A stretch of 64,000 nucleotides of DNA from PALSA-612 sp963791225 (GCA_963791225.1 CAWBRV010000002.1:66761-130760); one strand, 5' to 3'. Positions 54,056 through 61,931 are shown, counted from the stretch's first letter. Numbers and translations are program-made. Notes: a model not told the origin generated them from the sequence alone.

Positions 54056-55376
54056 ATGTTCGACGCCCTCGGCGACAAGCTGCAGTCGATCCTCGGCGGC
54101 CTCCGCTCGCGCGGGAAGCTCGACGAGGAGACGATCTCGAAAGCCCTGCGCGAGATCCGGCTCGCGCTGCTCGAGGCCGACGTCAATCTCGCCGTCGTCA
54201 AGGAGTTCGTCGCCGCGCGTCAAGGAGCGCGCGCTCGGGCAGGAGGTGACGAAGAGCCTGACGCCGGGGCAGGAGGTCGTGAAGATCGTCCACGAGGAGC
54301 TGACCCGGATCATGGGCTCCGCCGACTCGCGGCTCGCGTTCACCGGACGACCGCCGACCGTGATCCTGCTCGCCGGCCTGCAGGGCTCGGGCAAGACGAC
54401 GGCGGCGGCGAAGCTCGCGCTGATGCTGCGCAAGGAGAAGAAGAACCCGCTGCTCGTCGCCGCCGACCTCCAGCGGCCCGCTGCGATCACGCAGCTCGAG
54501 CAGCTCGGCAAGCAGATTCAGATCCCGGTCGCGAGCTCGGAGCGCGACGACGCCGTGCGGGCGGCGACGCGCGGCCTCGAGCAGGCGCGCTCGCAGGGGA
54601 ACGACGTCGTGATCGTCGACACCGCGGGCCGGCTGCAGATCGACGAGGAGCTGATGGACGAGCTCGAGCAGATCCACCGCGAGGTGAAGCCGCACAACGT
54701 CCTGCTCGTCCTCGACGCGATGACCGGGCAGCAGGCGGTCGACGTCGCGCTGGCCTTCCACGAGCGCGTCGCCTTCGACGGCGTGCTGCTGACGAAGCTC
54801 GACGGCGACGCCCGCGGCGGTGCGGCGCTCTCGGTCAGGGCCGTGACGGGCAAGCCGATCAAGCTCGCGTCCGTCGGCGAGAAGCTCGACCAGCTCGAGG
54901 TCTTCCATCCCGACCGCATGGCGTCGCGGATCCTCGGCATGGGCGACGTGCTGACGCTGATCGAGAAGGCCGAGGCGGCCGCGACCGAGGACGAGCAGAA
55001 GGAGATGGAGGCTCGCATGATGGCCGGCGAGATCGACTTCGAGGACTTCCTGACGAGCTACCGCATGATGCGCAGGATGGGCTCGTTCAAGAGCCTGGTG
55101 TCGATGATCCCGGGCATGGGCAACCAGCTCAAGGACGTCGACGTCGACGAGCGGGAACTCGGCCGCGTCGAGGCGATGATCCTGTCGATGACGCCGCGGG
55201 AGCGCCGGCTTCCGCACGTCATCGACGGCTCGCGTCGGCAGCGGATCGCTCGGGGCAGCGGGACGACGGTGCAGCAGGTCAACCAGCTGCTCAGCGCCCG
55301 CAAGCAGATGCAGAAGATGATGAAGCAGATGACCAAGGGCAAGATGCCCTCGCTCCCCGTGGCCGGGAAGCGCTAG
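54056..55376 (+). CDS. ffh: signal recognition particle protein Ffh (frameshifted)
   Basis: SRP54 GTPase binding signal sequences and 4.5S RNA. N domain FDALGDKLQSILGGLRSRGK and LLEADVNLAVVKEFVA; an extra base in GTCGCCGCGCGT near 54213; then LGQEVTKSLTPGQEVVKIVH. G domain LLAGLQGSGKTTAAAKLALM, LLVAADLQRPAAITQLEQLG, VDTAGRLQIDEELMDEL, LTKLDGDARGGAALSV. M domain: methionine-rich RMMRRMGSFKSLVSMIPGMG and QMQKMMKQMTKGKMPSLP. Removing one base leaves 439 residues. An essential gene, so a true frameshift would not be tolerated. Confidence 0.95.
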
Positions 55377-55397
55377 AACAGCACCGAGAGGAGAGGT

Positions 55398-55640
55398 ATG
55401 GCAGTTCGCATGAGGTTGACGCGGGTGGGCTCGAAGAAGAACCCGATCTACCGCGTCGTCGTCGCCGACTCGCGCTCGCCGCGTGACGGCAGGTTCATCG
55501 ACATCGTCGGCCGCTACAACCCGCAGCACGAGCCGTCGCTGATCGAGTTCGACGAGGCCAAGGTGAAGGACTGGCTTTCGAAAGGTGTCCAGCCCTCGCA
55601 GCCCGTCTCGCGCCTGCTCAGGGCCAAGAACATCGGCTGA
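55398..55640 (+). CDS. rpsP: 30S ribosomal protein S16
   Basis: 80 residues: VRMRLTRVGSKKNPIYRVVV, DSRSPRDGRFIDIVGRYNPQ, EAKVKDWLSKGVQPSQPVSR. Normal length. GAGAGGAGAGG just upstream is a strong ribosome site, so this gene uses a conventional leader, 21 bases after ffh. Confidence 0.97.
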   Translation: MAVRMRLTRVGSKKNPIYRVVVADSRSPRDGRFIDIVGRYNPQHEPSLIEFDEAKVKDWLSKGVQPSQPVSRLLRAKNIG

Positions 55641-55647
55641 GGCGTTC

Positions 55648-55887
55648 GTGTCCGCTTCAGGCGACCTCGTCTGCTTCCTGGCGAAGAAGATCGTCGAGGA
55701 GCCGGACGCGGTTCGGGTCGAGGAGGTCGACGCGGACGGCGATCTGCTTCTGCGGCTCCACGTCGCCGAGGCGGACCGGGGGAAGGTGATCGGCCGGCGT
55801 GGGCGGATGGTGCAGGCACTGCGCACGCTCGCCAGGGCGGCGGGAGCGCGGTCCGATCGCCGCGTGCTGCTCGAGATTGCCGAGTAA
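55648..55887 (+). CDS. khpA: KH-domain RNA-binding protein KhpA
   Basis: 79 residues from GTG, seven bases after rpsP. Single KH domain with VEEPDAVRVEEVDADGDLLL and the GxxG loop in GKVIGRRGRMVQALRTLARA. Binds RNA, probably as a dimer with KhpB. The order rpsP-khpA-rimM-trmD is standard. Its stop lies inside the start region of rimM. Confidence 0.93.
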   Translation: MSASGDLVCFLAKKIVEEPDAVRVEEVDADGDLLLRLHVAEADRGKVIGRRGRMVQALRTLARAAGARSDRRVLLEIAE

Positions 55888-56371
55888 CGCCTCGCCGGGC
55901 GACGGCTTCGTCCTCGTGGGGCGCGTCGGCAAGCCGCACGGGCTCGACGGCTCCTTCTTCGTCGAGCACGCGAGCACGGATCCTGCGCGCTTCGCCGTCG
56001 GCGCCGCGCTCGTGGTCGGAGGGGAAGAGGCGCGCGTCGTCGCGTCGAAGCAGGCCCGCGGGCGGCCGGTGATCCGGCTCGACCGCCGGGTCGATCGCGG
56101 AGCCGACCTGACGGTTCCCGTCTCGGAGCTCCCTCCCGCGGAGAAGGATTCGTACTACGTGTTCCAGCTCGTCGGCCTCGCCGTCGAGGAGCAGGGCGGC
56201 CGCTCGCTCGGGCGCGTCAGCGCCGTCGAGCCGGGCGTCGCGAACGACGTGCTCGAGCTCGATTCCGGCCTCGCGCTGCCCATGCACGAGGACTGCGTCC
56301 GCGACGTCGATCTCGCGGCAGGCAAAATCGTTGTCGCGCCCGGTTTCGCCCAACCCGACTACCCTCACTGA
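55877..56371 (+). CDS. rimM: 16S rRNA processing protein RimM
   Basis: 164 residues from TTG 55877, which overlaps the end of khpA. GDGFVLVGRVGKPHGLDGSF begins the N-terminal barrel, and the PRC-barrel domain follows (EKDSYYVFQLVGLAVEEQGG, VANDVLELDSGLALPMHEDC). Assists 30S maturation by binding S19. A GTG at 55916 is too far inside the first strand, so TTG is preferred. Abuts trmD. Confidence 0.9.
   Translation: MPSNASPGDGFVLVGRVGKPHGLDGSFFVEHASTDPARFAVGAALVVGGEEARVVASKQARGRPVIRLDRRVDRGADLTVPVSELPPAEKDSYYVFQLVGLAVEEQGGRSLGRVSAVEPGVANDVLELDSGLALPMHEDCVRDVDLAAGKIVVAPGFAQPDYPH
56360..56365 (+). promoter_or_regulatory. -10-like TACCCT before trmD
   Basis: TACCCT lies at the end of rimM, six bases before GTG 56372. 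Possible internal leaderless promoter. Confidence 0.35.
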
Positions 56372-57031
56372 GTGCAGCTCGACGTCTTCACACTGGTTCC
56401 CCACGCCTTCGCATGGCTGACGGAGCAGCGGCCGCTCGCATCGGTCCTCGGTGACGAGCTCGAGCTCTCGCTCTTCAACTACCGCGACTTCAGCCCGCTC
56501 CGTGCCGGACAGGTCGACGACGAGCCGTTCGGGGGCGGGGCGGGGATGCTGCTGCGCGTCGACGTCGCCGCCGCGGCACTCGACGGCGTGTACGGCGGCG
56601 TTCCCGGCCATCGCGTCGTCGCGCTCACCCCGCAGGGCCGCCCGCTCGACCAGCAGGTCGTCGAGGAGCTGGCCGGCGAGGAGCGGCTGACGCTGCTCTC
56701 GGCCCGCTACGAGGGCTTCGACGAGCGGATCCTCGTGCACCTCTGCTCGGATGCGATCTCGATCGGCCCGTACGTCCTCTCCGGCGGCGAGCTGGCCGCG
56801 ATGGTCGTCGTCGACGCCGTCGCGCGGCTCCTACCTGGTGCGACAGGAAGCGAGGAGTCGCCACGGATCGAGAGCTTCTCGGCCGAGCTCGACGGCGGGC
56901 TCGAGTACCCCCACTACACGCGGCCGGCCGAGTTCCGCGGCTGGCACGTGCCCGAGGTGCTCCTGTCCGGCCACCACGCCCAGATCGACGAGTGGCGCCG
57001 CGACCAGAGCCGTCTTCGGAGCACGCCGTGA
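56372..57031 (+). CDS. trmD: tRNA (guanine-N1)-methyltransferase
   Basis: 219 residues. Methylates G37 of tRNAs and prevents frameshifting. SPOUT trefoil-knot signatures: DDEPFGGGAGMLLRVDVAA, LTLLSARYEGFDERIL, AISIGPYVLSGGELAAMVVV and the C-terminal GLEYPHYTRPAEFRGWHVPE and VLLSGHHAQIDEWRRDQS. About 20 residues shorter at the C-terminus than the common form. The stop overlaps lepB (GTGA). Confidence 0.95.
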   Translation: MQLDVFTLVPHAFAWLTEQRPLASVLGDELELSLFNYRDFSPLRAGQVDDEPFGGGAGMLLRVDVAAAALDGVYGGVPGHRVVALTPQGRPLDQQVVEELAGEERLTLLSARYEGFDERILVHLCSDAISIGPYVLSGGELAAMVVVDAVARLLPGATGSEESPRIESFSAELDGGLEYPHYTRPAEFRGWHVPEVLLSGHHAQIDEWRRDQSRLRSTP

Positions 57032-57990
57032 GCGACCCCGGACAGCGCCCCCCGGAGTCGCCCGAGGACGCTCAGGCGCCGTCCGCCGCCGCCGACGGCG
57101 CAACTCCCGGACCCGGACCCGCACCCACCGCCCAGTCGATCGCCTCCGCGGACCCGTACGAGATCCTCGGCGTCTCGAAGGACGCGTCGCCCGAGGACGT
57201 CCGCGCCGCCTACGACCGTTTCGCGCAGTATCCGGACCTCTGGCTCGGCACCGACCCGGGCCGGGAAGAGCGGCTCCATCGCGTCGACGCCGCCTACCGC
57301 CTGCTGTCCGACCCGGAGCGCCGCGCCGCCTACGACCGGGCGCGTGTGGGCGAGGAGTCGGCCTACACGACGTCCGGGAAGCCGCGCAAGTCGTTGAATC
57401 CGGTCGACCGGATGACGCGGCGCCTGCCGCGTCCGTGGCGGATCGCGATCGACTGGGCAGTGACGATCATCGGCGCGATCGTGATCGTGCTCGCGCTCAA
57501 GCAGTGGATCGTCAACCCGTACCGGATCCCGTCGTCGTCGATGGAGCCGACCCTGCACTGCGCGAGACCGGGGCCGGGCTGCGAGGCGCACTTCTCCGAC
57601 CGGGTGCTCGCGTGTCGGATCTGCCTCGACTTCAGCAGCCCCTCGCGCGGCGACATCATCGTGTTCAAGACGCCGCCGGCAGCCGCGGAGAAGTGCGGTG
57701 AGGGCGGCACGTTCGTCAAGCGGCTGATCGGGCTCCCCGGCGAGACCGTGACCGAGAAGGCCGGCTTCGTCTACATCGACGGCAAACGTCTGAAGGAGTC
57801 GTACATCCAGAAGGGGCGCCGCGACACGCAGACCGGCAAGTGGACGGTGCCGAAAGGCCAGTACTTCTTCATGGGCGACAACCGCGTCCAGTCCTGCGAC
57901 TCGCGCCAGTGGGGCTCGGTGCCGCGCGGGAACCTGATCGGGGATGTCTTCTTCGTGTACTGGCCGCCCAACAGAATTGGCTTTCGCTAG
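57028..57990 (+). CDS. lepB: signal peptidase I with N-terminal degenerate J-domain
   Basis: 320 residues. Residues 1-40 are a Pro/Ala linker. Residues 42-105 read as a J-domain: DPYEILGVSKDASPEDVRAA, helix III/IV VDAAYRLLSDPERRAAYDRA; the catalytic HPD is replaced by YPD (68-70), so DnaK stimulation is doubtful. A membrane segment (about 142-160) precedes the peptidase: catalytic Ser171 in PSSSMEPTL, general-base Lys231 in GTFVKRLIGLPGET, and box E GDNRVQSCDSRQWG. Between Ser171 and DRVL lies an insert with Cys178 and Cys185, followed by Cys196 and Cys199 (CRIC), a possible metal or disulfide site outside the cell. Removes signal peptides of exported proteins. Confidence 0.9.
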   Translation: MSDPGQRPPESPEDAQAPSAAADGATPGPGPAPTAQSIASADPYEILGVSKDASPEDVRAAYDRFAQYPDLWLGTDPGREERLHRVDAAYRLLSDPERRAAYDRARVGEESAYTTSGKPRKSLNPVDRMTRRLPRPWRIAIDWAVTIIGAIVIVLALKQWIVNPYRIPSSSMEPTLHCARPGPGCEAHFSDRVLACRICLDFSSPSRGDIIVFKTPPAAAEKCGEGGTFVKRLIGLPGETVTEKAGFVYIDGKRLKESYIQKGRRDTQTGKWTVPKGQYFFMGDNRVQSCDSRQWGSVPRGNLIGDVFFVYWPPNRIGFR

Positions 57991-58029
57991 CGCCGATCCG
58001 GCGCTGCGCTGACTGGGGGATACCCCCAG
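57989..58029 (+). terminator. two tandem hairpins after lepB
   Basis: AGCGCCG-ATC-CGGCGCT (57989-58005) overlaps the lepB stop; CTGGGGG-ATA-CCCCCAG (58013-58029) follows eight bases later. Both have perfect 7-bp stems and triloops. They end the transcript before rplS. Confidence 0.65.
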
Positions 58030-58131
58030 ACCCCCGGCGACGACACAGCGGTTGTGGCCGCGCCCGTCACGGCCGGTCGCGGCGTCGGGAGGAACACAGC
58101 TCCTCCAGACGGAGCGGGAGCCGCGTTTCGC

Positions 58132-58137
58132 TAGCAT
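58132..58137 (+). promoter_or_regulatory. -10-like TAGCAT of rplS
   Basis: Places transcription start near 58144, giving a leader of about 30 bases that consists mostly of the hairpin at 58147-58161. Confidence 0.35.
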
Positions 58138-58146
58138 TGTCCGTCG

Positions 58147-58161
58147 GCCCCGCTGCGGGGC
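58147..58161 (+). promoter_or_regulatory. leader hairpin of rplS
   Basis: GCCCCG-CTG-CGGGGC followed by TCTTCTTT, directly before the start codons. It looks like a small terminator-type stem in the leader of a ribosomal protein gene and may serve autoregulation. Confidence 0.4.
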
Positions 58162-58173
58162 TCTTCTTTCGTG

Positions 58174-58716
58174 ATGAACGCCATCGAGACGATCGAGAAG
58201 CGCCAGCTGCGCAAGGGTCTGCCGCGATTCAAGGCTGGCGACACCGTTCGCGTCCACTTTCGCGTCATCGAGGGCACGCGCTCGCGCGTCCAGGTCTTCG
58301 AAGGCATCGTGATCAAGCGCCAGGGTGCGGGCTCCCGCGAGACGTTCACCGTCCGCAAGCAGTCCTTCGGCGTCGGCGTCGAGCGCTCGTTCCCGCTCCA
58401 CTCGCCGAAGATCGAGAAGATCGAGGTTGTCCAGATCGGCGACGTGAGCCGCGCCAAGCTCTACTACTTGCGCGAGAAAGTGGGAAAGAAGGCGCGCGTC
58501 AGGGCCAAGCAGTACGGGGGCAAGCTATCCTCGGCCGATGCCGCCGACACCCTCGAGGAAGCTTCCGAAGAAGCTCCCGAGGAGGAAGTCGAGGCAGTCG
58601 AGGAGCCGGTCGCAGAGCAGTCCGAGCAGCCCGAGCCCGACGAGCAGCCCGAGCCCGAAGCCGTCTCCGAGGCGGAGCCCGTCGCCGCCGAAGCGGACGG
58701 GCAAGAGACTTCTTAG
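58174..58716 (+). CDS. rplS: 50S ribosomal protein L19 with long acidic tail
   Basis: 180 residues from ATG 58174; GTG 58171 is adjacent. The L19 core (about 1-112) is normal: MNAIETIEKRQLRKGLPRFK, GTRSRVQVFEGIVIKRQGAG, SFGVGVERSFPLHSPKIEKI. It is followed by about 65 residues of Glu/Pro/Ala (EEASEEAPEEEVEAVEEPV, then EQPEPDEQPEPEAVSEAEP). L19 is usually about 115 residues, so the tail is extra. The DNA of the tail also encodes the start of rnhB in another frame. Confidence 0.95.
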   Translation: MNAIETIEKRQLRKGLPRFKAGDTVRVHFRVIEGTRSRVQVFEGIVIKRQGAGSRETFTVRKQSFGVGVERSFPLHSPKIEKIEVVQIGDVSRAKLYYLREKVGKKARVRAKQYGGKLSSADAADTLEEASEEAPEEEVEAVEEPVAEQSEQPEPDEQPEPEAVSEAEPVAAEADGQETS

Positions 58717-59317
58717 CTTCGACCGGCGGATCGGCGCGCGGTACGTCGTCGGCGCCGACGAGGCCGGACGGGGCTCACTCGCCGGACCTCTCCTCGTCGC
58801 CGGCGTCCTGCTCGACTACGAGGTGCTCCGCGGCTCGAGGGTTCGTCCGCTCGCGCTGCTGAACGACTCGAAGCAGCTGACCGGCCCGCAGCGCGAGGAG
58901 CTGTTCCAGGCGGTCGTCGGCTGTGCCGAGCGGATCAGCGTCCAGGCCTTCTCTCCGGCGAGGATCGATCGCGACGGCCTCCACGTCTGCAACCTCCGCG
59001 GGTTGCGCGCCGTGCTCCACGCCCTGACTCCGCCGGGTGAGGTCTGCCTCGTCGACGGCTTCCGGCTCGGCCCGGCCGCGCCCGAGCACACGGCCGTCGT
59101 CGACGGTGACGAGCGCAGCGCCGCGATCGCCGCCGCGTCGATCGTCGCCAAGGTCGTCCGCGACCGGCTGATGCACCGCATGGACAGCCTCTATCCCGCC
59201 TACGGCTTCGCGTCGCACGTCGGCTACATCACGCCCGAGCACTCGTCGCGCGTGCGCCTTCACGGACCTTCGAACGTGCACCGCCGCTCGTTCCAGGCGC
59301 TCTGCTACGCCGTGTGA
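58538..59317 (+). CDS. rnhB: ribonuclease HII with basic N-terminal extension overlapping rplS
   Basis: Removes RNA from RNA-DNA hybrids and misincorporated ribonucleotides. Catalytic Asp/Glu in YVVGADEAGRGSLAGPLLVA, Asp in CLVDGFRLGP, Asp in VVDGDERSAAIAAASIVAKV. No start codon exists in frame between ATG 58538 and the core at about 58718, so the protein should carry a tail of about 60 residues rich in Ser, Pro, Arg and Lys (PTPSRKLPKKLPRRKSRQS, then SRSRSQSSPSSPSPTSSPS). That tail is read from the same DNA as the acidic tail of L19, 179 bases of overlap. 259 residues in total. Alternatively an unusual start codon near 58710 is used. Confidence 0.9.
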   Translation: MPPTPSRKLPKKLPRRKSRQSRSRSQSSPSSPSPTSSPSPKPSPRRSPSPPKRTGKRLLSFDRRIGARYVVGADEAGRGSLAGPLLVAGVLLDYEVLRGSRVRPLALLNDSKQLTGPQREELFQAVVGCAERISVQAFSPARIDRDGLHVCNLRGLRAVLHALTPPGEVCLVDGFRLGPAAPEHTAVVDGDERSAAIAAASIVAKVVRDRLMHRMDSLYPAYGFASHVGYITPEHSSRVRLHGPSNVHRRSFQALCYAV

Positions 59318-59643
59318 GGAACCGGGCCGAGGAGCAGGCGGTGTGGCACTACCGGCTGCGCGGCTACCGGATCCTCGGCACGAACGTCTGGGCGGGCGGG
59401 AACGAGATCGACCTGATCGCGCGACGCGGCCGCAGGCTCGTGTTCTGCGAGGTCAAGTCGAAAGGCGGGATCGGGCGCGGCGACCCGCTCGAGATGGTCG
59501 GCCCCGAGAAGCAGCGTCGCCTGCGCCGCGCGGCCGAGGCCTGGCTCGCGGCCCGGCCCGAGCTCGCCGGCCTCGAGGCGACCTTCGACGTCGTCGCCGT
59601 CCGCGACGGTAAGCTCGAGCGCGTCCGCGACGCGTTCGTCTGA
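59314..59643 (+). CDS. yraN: YraN/UPF0102 family endonuclease-like protein
   Basis: 109 residues, GTG overlapping the rnhB stop. Holliday-junction-resolvase-like fold of the UPF0102 family: NRAEEQAVWHYRLRGYRILG, GGNEIDLIARRGRRLVFCEV K core with the nuclease-like Glu-Asp-ExK pattern (EIDLI ... CEVKSK), and PEKQRRLRRAAEAWLA. Commonly next to rnhB and comM/dprA, as here in part. Function in DNA processing is presumed from context. Confidence 0.93.
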   Translation: MRNRAEEQAVWHYRLRGYRILGTNVWAGGNEIDLIARRGRRLVFCEVKSKGGIGRGDPLEMVGPEKQRRLRRAAEAWLAARPELAGLEATFDVVAVRDGKLERVRDAFV

Positions 59644-59807
59644 CCGGCCCCGTCGGCTATCCTTGGCGGGCCGAGGGGCACTATCCCCGAACGGGCGCAC
59701 TCGTCAGAACGGCAGGCCATATCTGCCCGGGTGCGTCGGCCTTTGAGGCGGGAGAAACCTTCGGCTGTTCGTTGATTCTGACGTTCAGTCGAAAGGAGTC
59801 CCACAAC

Positions 59808-60695
59808 ATGAGCATCACCCAGGCAAGGTTCACGTCGCAGCTGCGTACCTGGGTCCTCGTTGCCGGCCTGACCGCGCTGCTGATCGGCATCGGCGCGTTG
59901 ATCGGCGGCAAGTTCCTCTACATCTTCGTCATCTTCGCCGTGGTGATGAACGTGGCCGGCTACTGGTTCTCGGACAAGATCGCGCTTTCCGCGAGCCGTG
60001 CGAAGCCCGTCTCGGAGCAGGAGGCGCCGCAGCTCTACAAGATTCTCCGCGAGCTGACCGAGCGCGCCGACCTGCCGATGCCGCGCGTCTACACGATCCC
60101 GTCCGAGCAACCGAACGCGTTCGCGACGGGCCGCAACGCGAAGCATTCGGCGGTCGCCGTGACCGAGGGGCTGATGCGCTCTCTTCCCGAGGACCAGATC
60201 CGCGGCGTGCTCGCCCACGAGCTCTCCCATGTGAAGAACCACGACATCCTCGTGACGTCGATCGCCGCCATGATCGCGGGGGCGATCGCGGCTGTCGCCA
60301 ACATCCTGCAGTTCTCGTTCCTGTTCGGCGGCCTCGGGGACGACGAGGACAGCCCGCTCGGGTTCATCGGAGCTCTTGCGACGATCATCCTCGCGCCGAT
60401 CGCAGCCGCGATCCTGCAGATGGCGGTCTCGCGGCAGCGGGAGTTCCTCGCCGACGCGACGGGGGCACGCCTGCTCGGCACCGGCAAGCCGCTCGCCGAT
60501 GCGCTCGAGACGCTCGAGCAGGGCGTGCAGGCAGTGCCGCTCCAGGTCAACCCTGCGACGGCGTCGCTCTACATCGTCCATCCCTTCCGCGGCGGCCAGG
60601 GCATCGCGAACATGTTCTCGACGCATCCGCCGCTCGCAGAGCGGATCCGCCGCCTGCGCGAGTACGACGCCGCGCAAGGCATCCACTACGGCTGA
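59808..60695 (+). CDS. htpX: membrane zinc metalloprotease HtpX
   Basis: 295 residues. AAGGAG is ten bases before ATG 59808; the in-frame start at 59772 lacks a ribosome site. Two N-terminal membrane segments (WVLVAGLTALLIGIGALIGG, YIFVIFAVVMNVAGYWF), zinc site VLAHELSHVKNHDILV (HExxH) with third ligand Glu in QREFLADATGA, and two further membrane segments between. FSTHPPLAERIRRLREYD is the family end. Degrades misfolded membrane proteins. Confidence 0.95.
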   Translation: MSITQARFTSQLRTWVLVAGLTALLIGIGALIGGKFLYIFVIFAVVMNVAGYWFSDKIALSASRAKPVSEQEAPQLYKILRELTERADLPMPRVYTIPSEQPNAFATGRNAKHSAVAVTEGLMRSLPEDQIRGVLAHELSHVKNHDILVTSIAAMIAGAIAAVANILQFSFLFGGLGDDEDSPLGFIGALATIILAPIAAAILQMAVSRQREFLADATGARLLGTGKPLADALETLEQGVQAVPLQVNPATASLYIVHPFRGGQGIANMFSTHPPLAERIRRLREYDAAQGIHYG

Positions 60696-60731
60696 CCAGG
60701 ACTGGCGTCTGCGCCGCCGAACATCGAGTCG

Positions 60732-61931
60732 GTGGCGCAGACGCAGCATGCCCTCTACGCCGAGATCGACCTCGACCTCTCGTGGTCGGAACGGGAGCTG
60801 CCCGAGCGCGAGCGGACGAAGCACGTGCATCGGCTGCATCCGTATCTCGGCAAGTTCATCCCGCAGCTCGTCGAGGTGCTCCTCGAGCGGTACGTGGCGC
60901 CGGGCGGGAGCGTGCTCGATCCCTTCGCGGGCTCGGGGACGACGCTCGTCCAGGCGCTCGAATCCGGGCACGACGCGGCCGGCGCCGACCTGGCCGCGTT
61001 CAATTGCCTGCTGATGCGGGTGAAGACGGCGCGCTACAACGAGTTCGTCCTCGAGAAGGAGCTCCGCGACGCCGTGCGGCGGCTCGAGTCTCTTCCGAAC
61101 ATGTCCGAGGAGAGTTGTCGCGGGCCAAGGGTTTCTCCCCGCGGCAACGTCGCCGGCGCCGCGGCGGCGCCGCGGCAAGGAGAGCTGTCCCTCCAACATG
61201 GCTACGTCGGACAGTGGTTCGCGCCGCGCGCGGCGGCAGAGTTGCTTGGCTGGAGGTCGTTCGTCGACGAGTACGAGCACGCCGACGTGATGCGCGTCGT
61301 CCTCGCGCGCGCAGCACGTTCGGCCCGGTTGACCACCCACTTCGACCTCGACTTTCCGCGCATGCCGCAGCGCGAGCCGTACTGGTGCCACAAGCATCGG
61401 CGCACCTGCACGCCGATCGACCACGCCTCCCACTTCCTCGGCCGCTATGCGCTCGACACGCTCGCCCGGATCAAGGCGTTCGCGCGCGTGCGCGCCCGCG
61501 GGCGCGAAGCGCTGATCCGTCACGGCGACTCGCGCGAGCTCGACTGGGACGGGCGCTTCGACGCGGTGATCACCTCCCCGCCCTATCCAGGGTTGATCGA
61601 CTACCACGAGCAGCACCGCTACGCCTACGAGCTGCTCGGTCTCGACGACCGGCGCGAGCACGAGATCGGCGCGGCGGCTTCGGGGACGAGCAAGGCGGCG
61701 CTCGCCGCCTACACCGACGGGATCGCCGCGACGCTGCGGCGGGCCGCGGCCTCGCTCCATCCGGGCGCGCCGGTGCTGATCGTCGTCAACGACCGGCGCA
61801 ACCTCTACCCGGACATCCTGGAGCGTGCCGGCCTGCGGCTCCACGGGCGGCTGCGTCGGCACGTGAACCGCCGCACGGGCCGGCGGGCGGGCGAGTACTT
61901 CGAGGACGTGCTCGTCACCGTGCCCGAGTAA
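60732..61931 (+). CDS. DNA methyltransferase, N4/N6-type, solitary
   Basis: 399 residues from GTG. SAM-binding motif I in GGSVLDPFAGSGTTLVQALE (about residue 60) and catalytic motif IV in DAVITSPPYPGLIDYHEQHR (about residue 283), in the order of alpha-class amino-methyltransferases; SPPY favours N4-cytosine but does not prove it. RTKHVHRLHPYLGKFIPQ precedes motif I. Between the motifs, about residues 128-155 are an Ala/Gly/Arg-rich stretch encoded by hairpin-rich DNA. No restriction endonuclease gene is near, so it may act alone; an RNA substrate is not excluded. Confidence 0.75.
   Translation: MAQTQHALYAEIDLDLSWSERELPERERTKHVHRLHPYLGKFIPQLVEVLLERYVAPGGSVLDPFAGSGTTLVQALESGHDAAGADLAAFNCLLMRVKTARYNEFVLEKELRDAVRRLESLPNMSEESCRGPRVSPRGNVAGAAAAPRQGELSLQHGYVGQWFAPRAAAELLGWRSFVDEYEHADVMRVVLARAARSARLTTHFDLDFPRMPQREPYWCHKHRRTCTPIDHASHFLGRYALDTLARIKAFARVRARGREALIRHGDSRELDWDGRFDAVITSPPYPGLIDYHEQHRYAYELLGLDDRREHEIGAAASGTSKAALAAYTDGIAATLRRAAASLHPGAPVLIVVNDRRNLYPDILERAGLRLHGRLRRHVNRRTGRRAGEYFEDVLVTVPE
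61114..61190 (+). repeat. hairpin-rich tract inside the methyltransferase gene
   Basis: GTTGTCGCGGG (61114-61124) can pair with CCCGCGGCAAC (61138-61148) with one G-T pair, followed by CGCCGGCGCCGCGGCGGCG-type palindromes up to about 61180. It encodes CRGPRVSPRGNVAGAAAAPR in frame. Looks like a small palindromic insertion kept in frame. Confidence 0.45.

Noticed and set aside
1250..55376. prfB-like programmed +1 frameshifting as the cause of the split genes
   Set aside because: No slippery codon plus stop codon or upstream Shine-Dalgarno-like stimulator is shared by the sites, and the genes are functionally unrelated.
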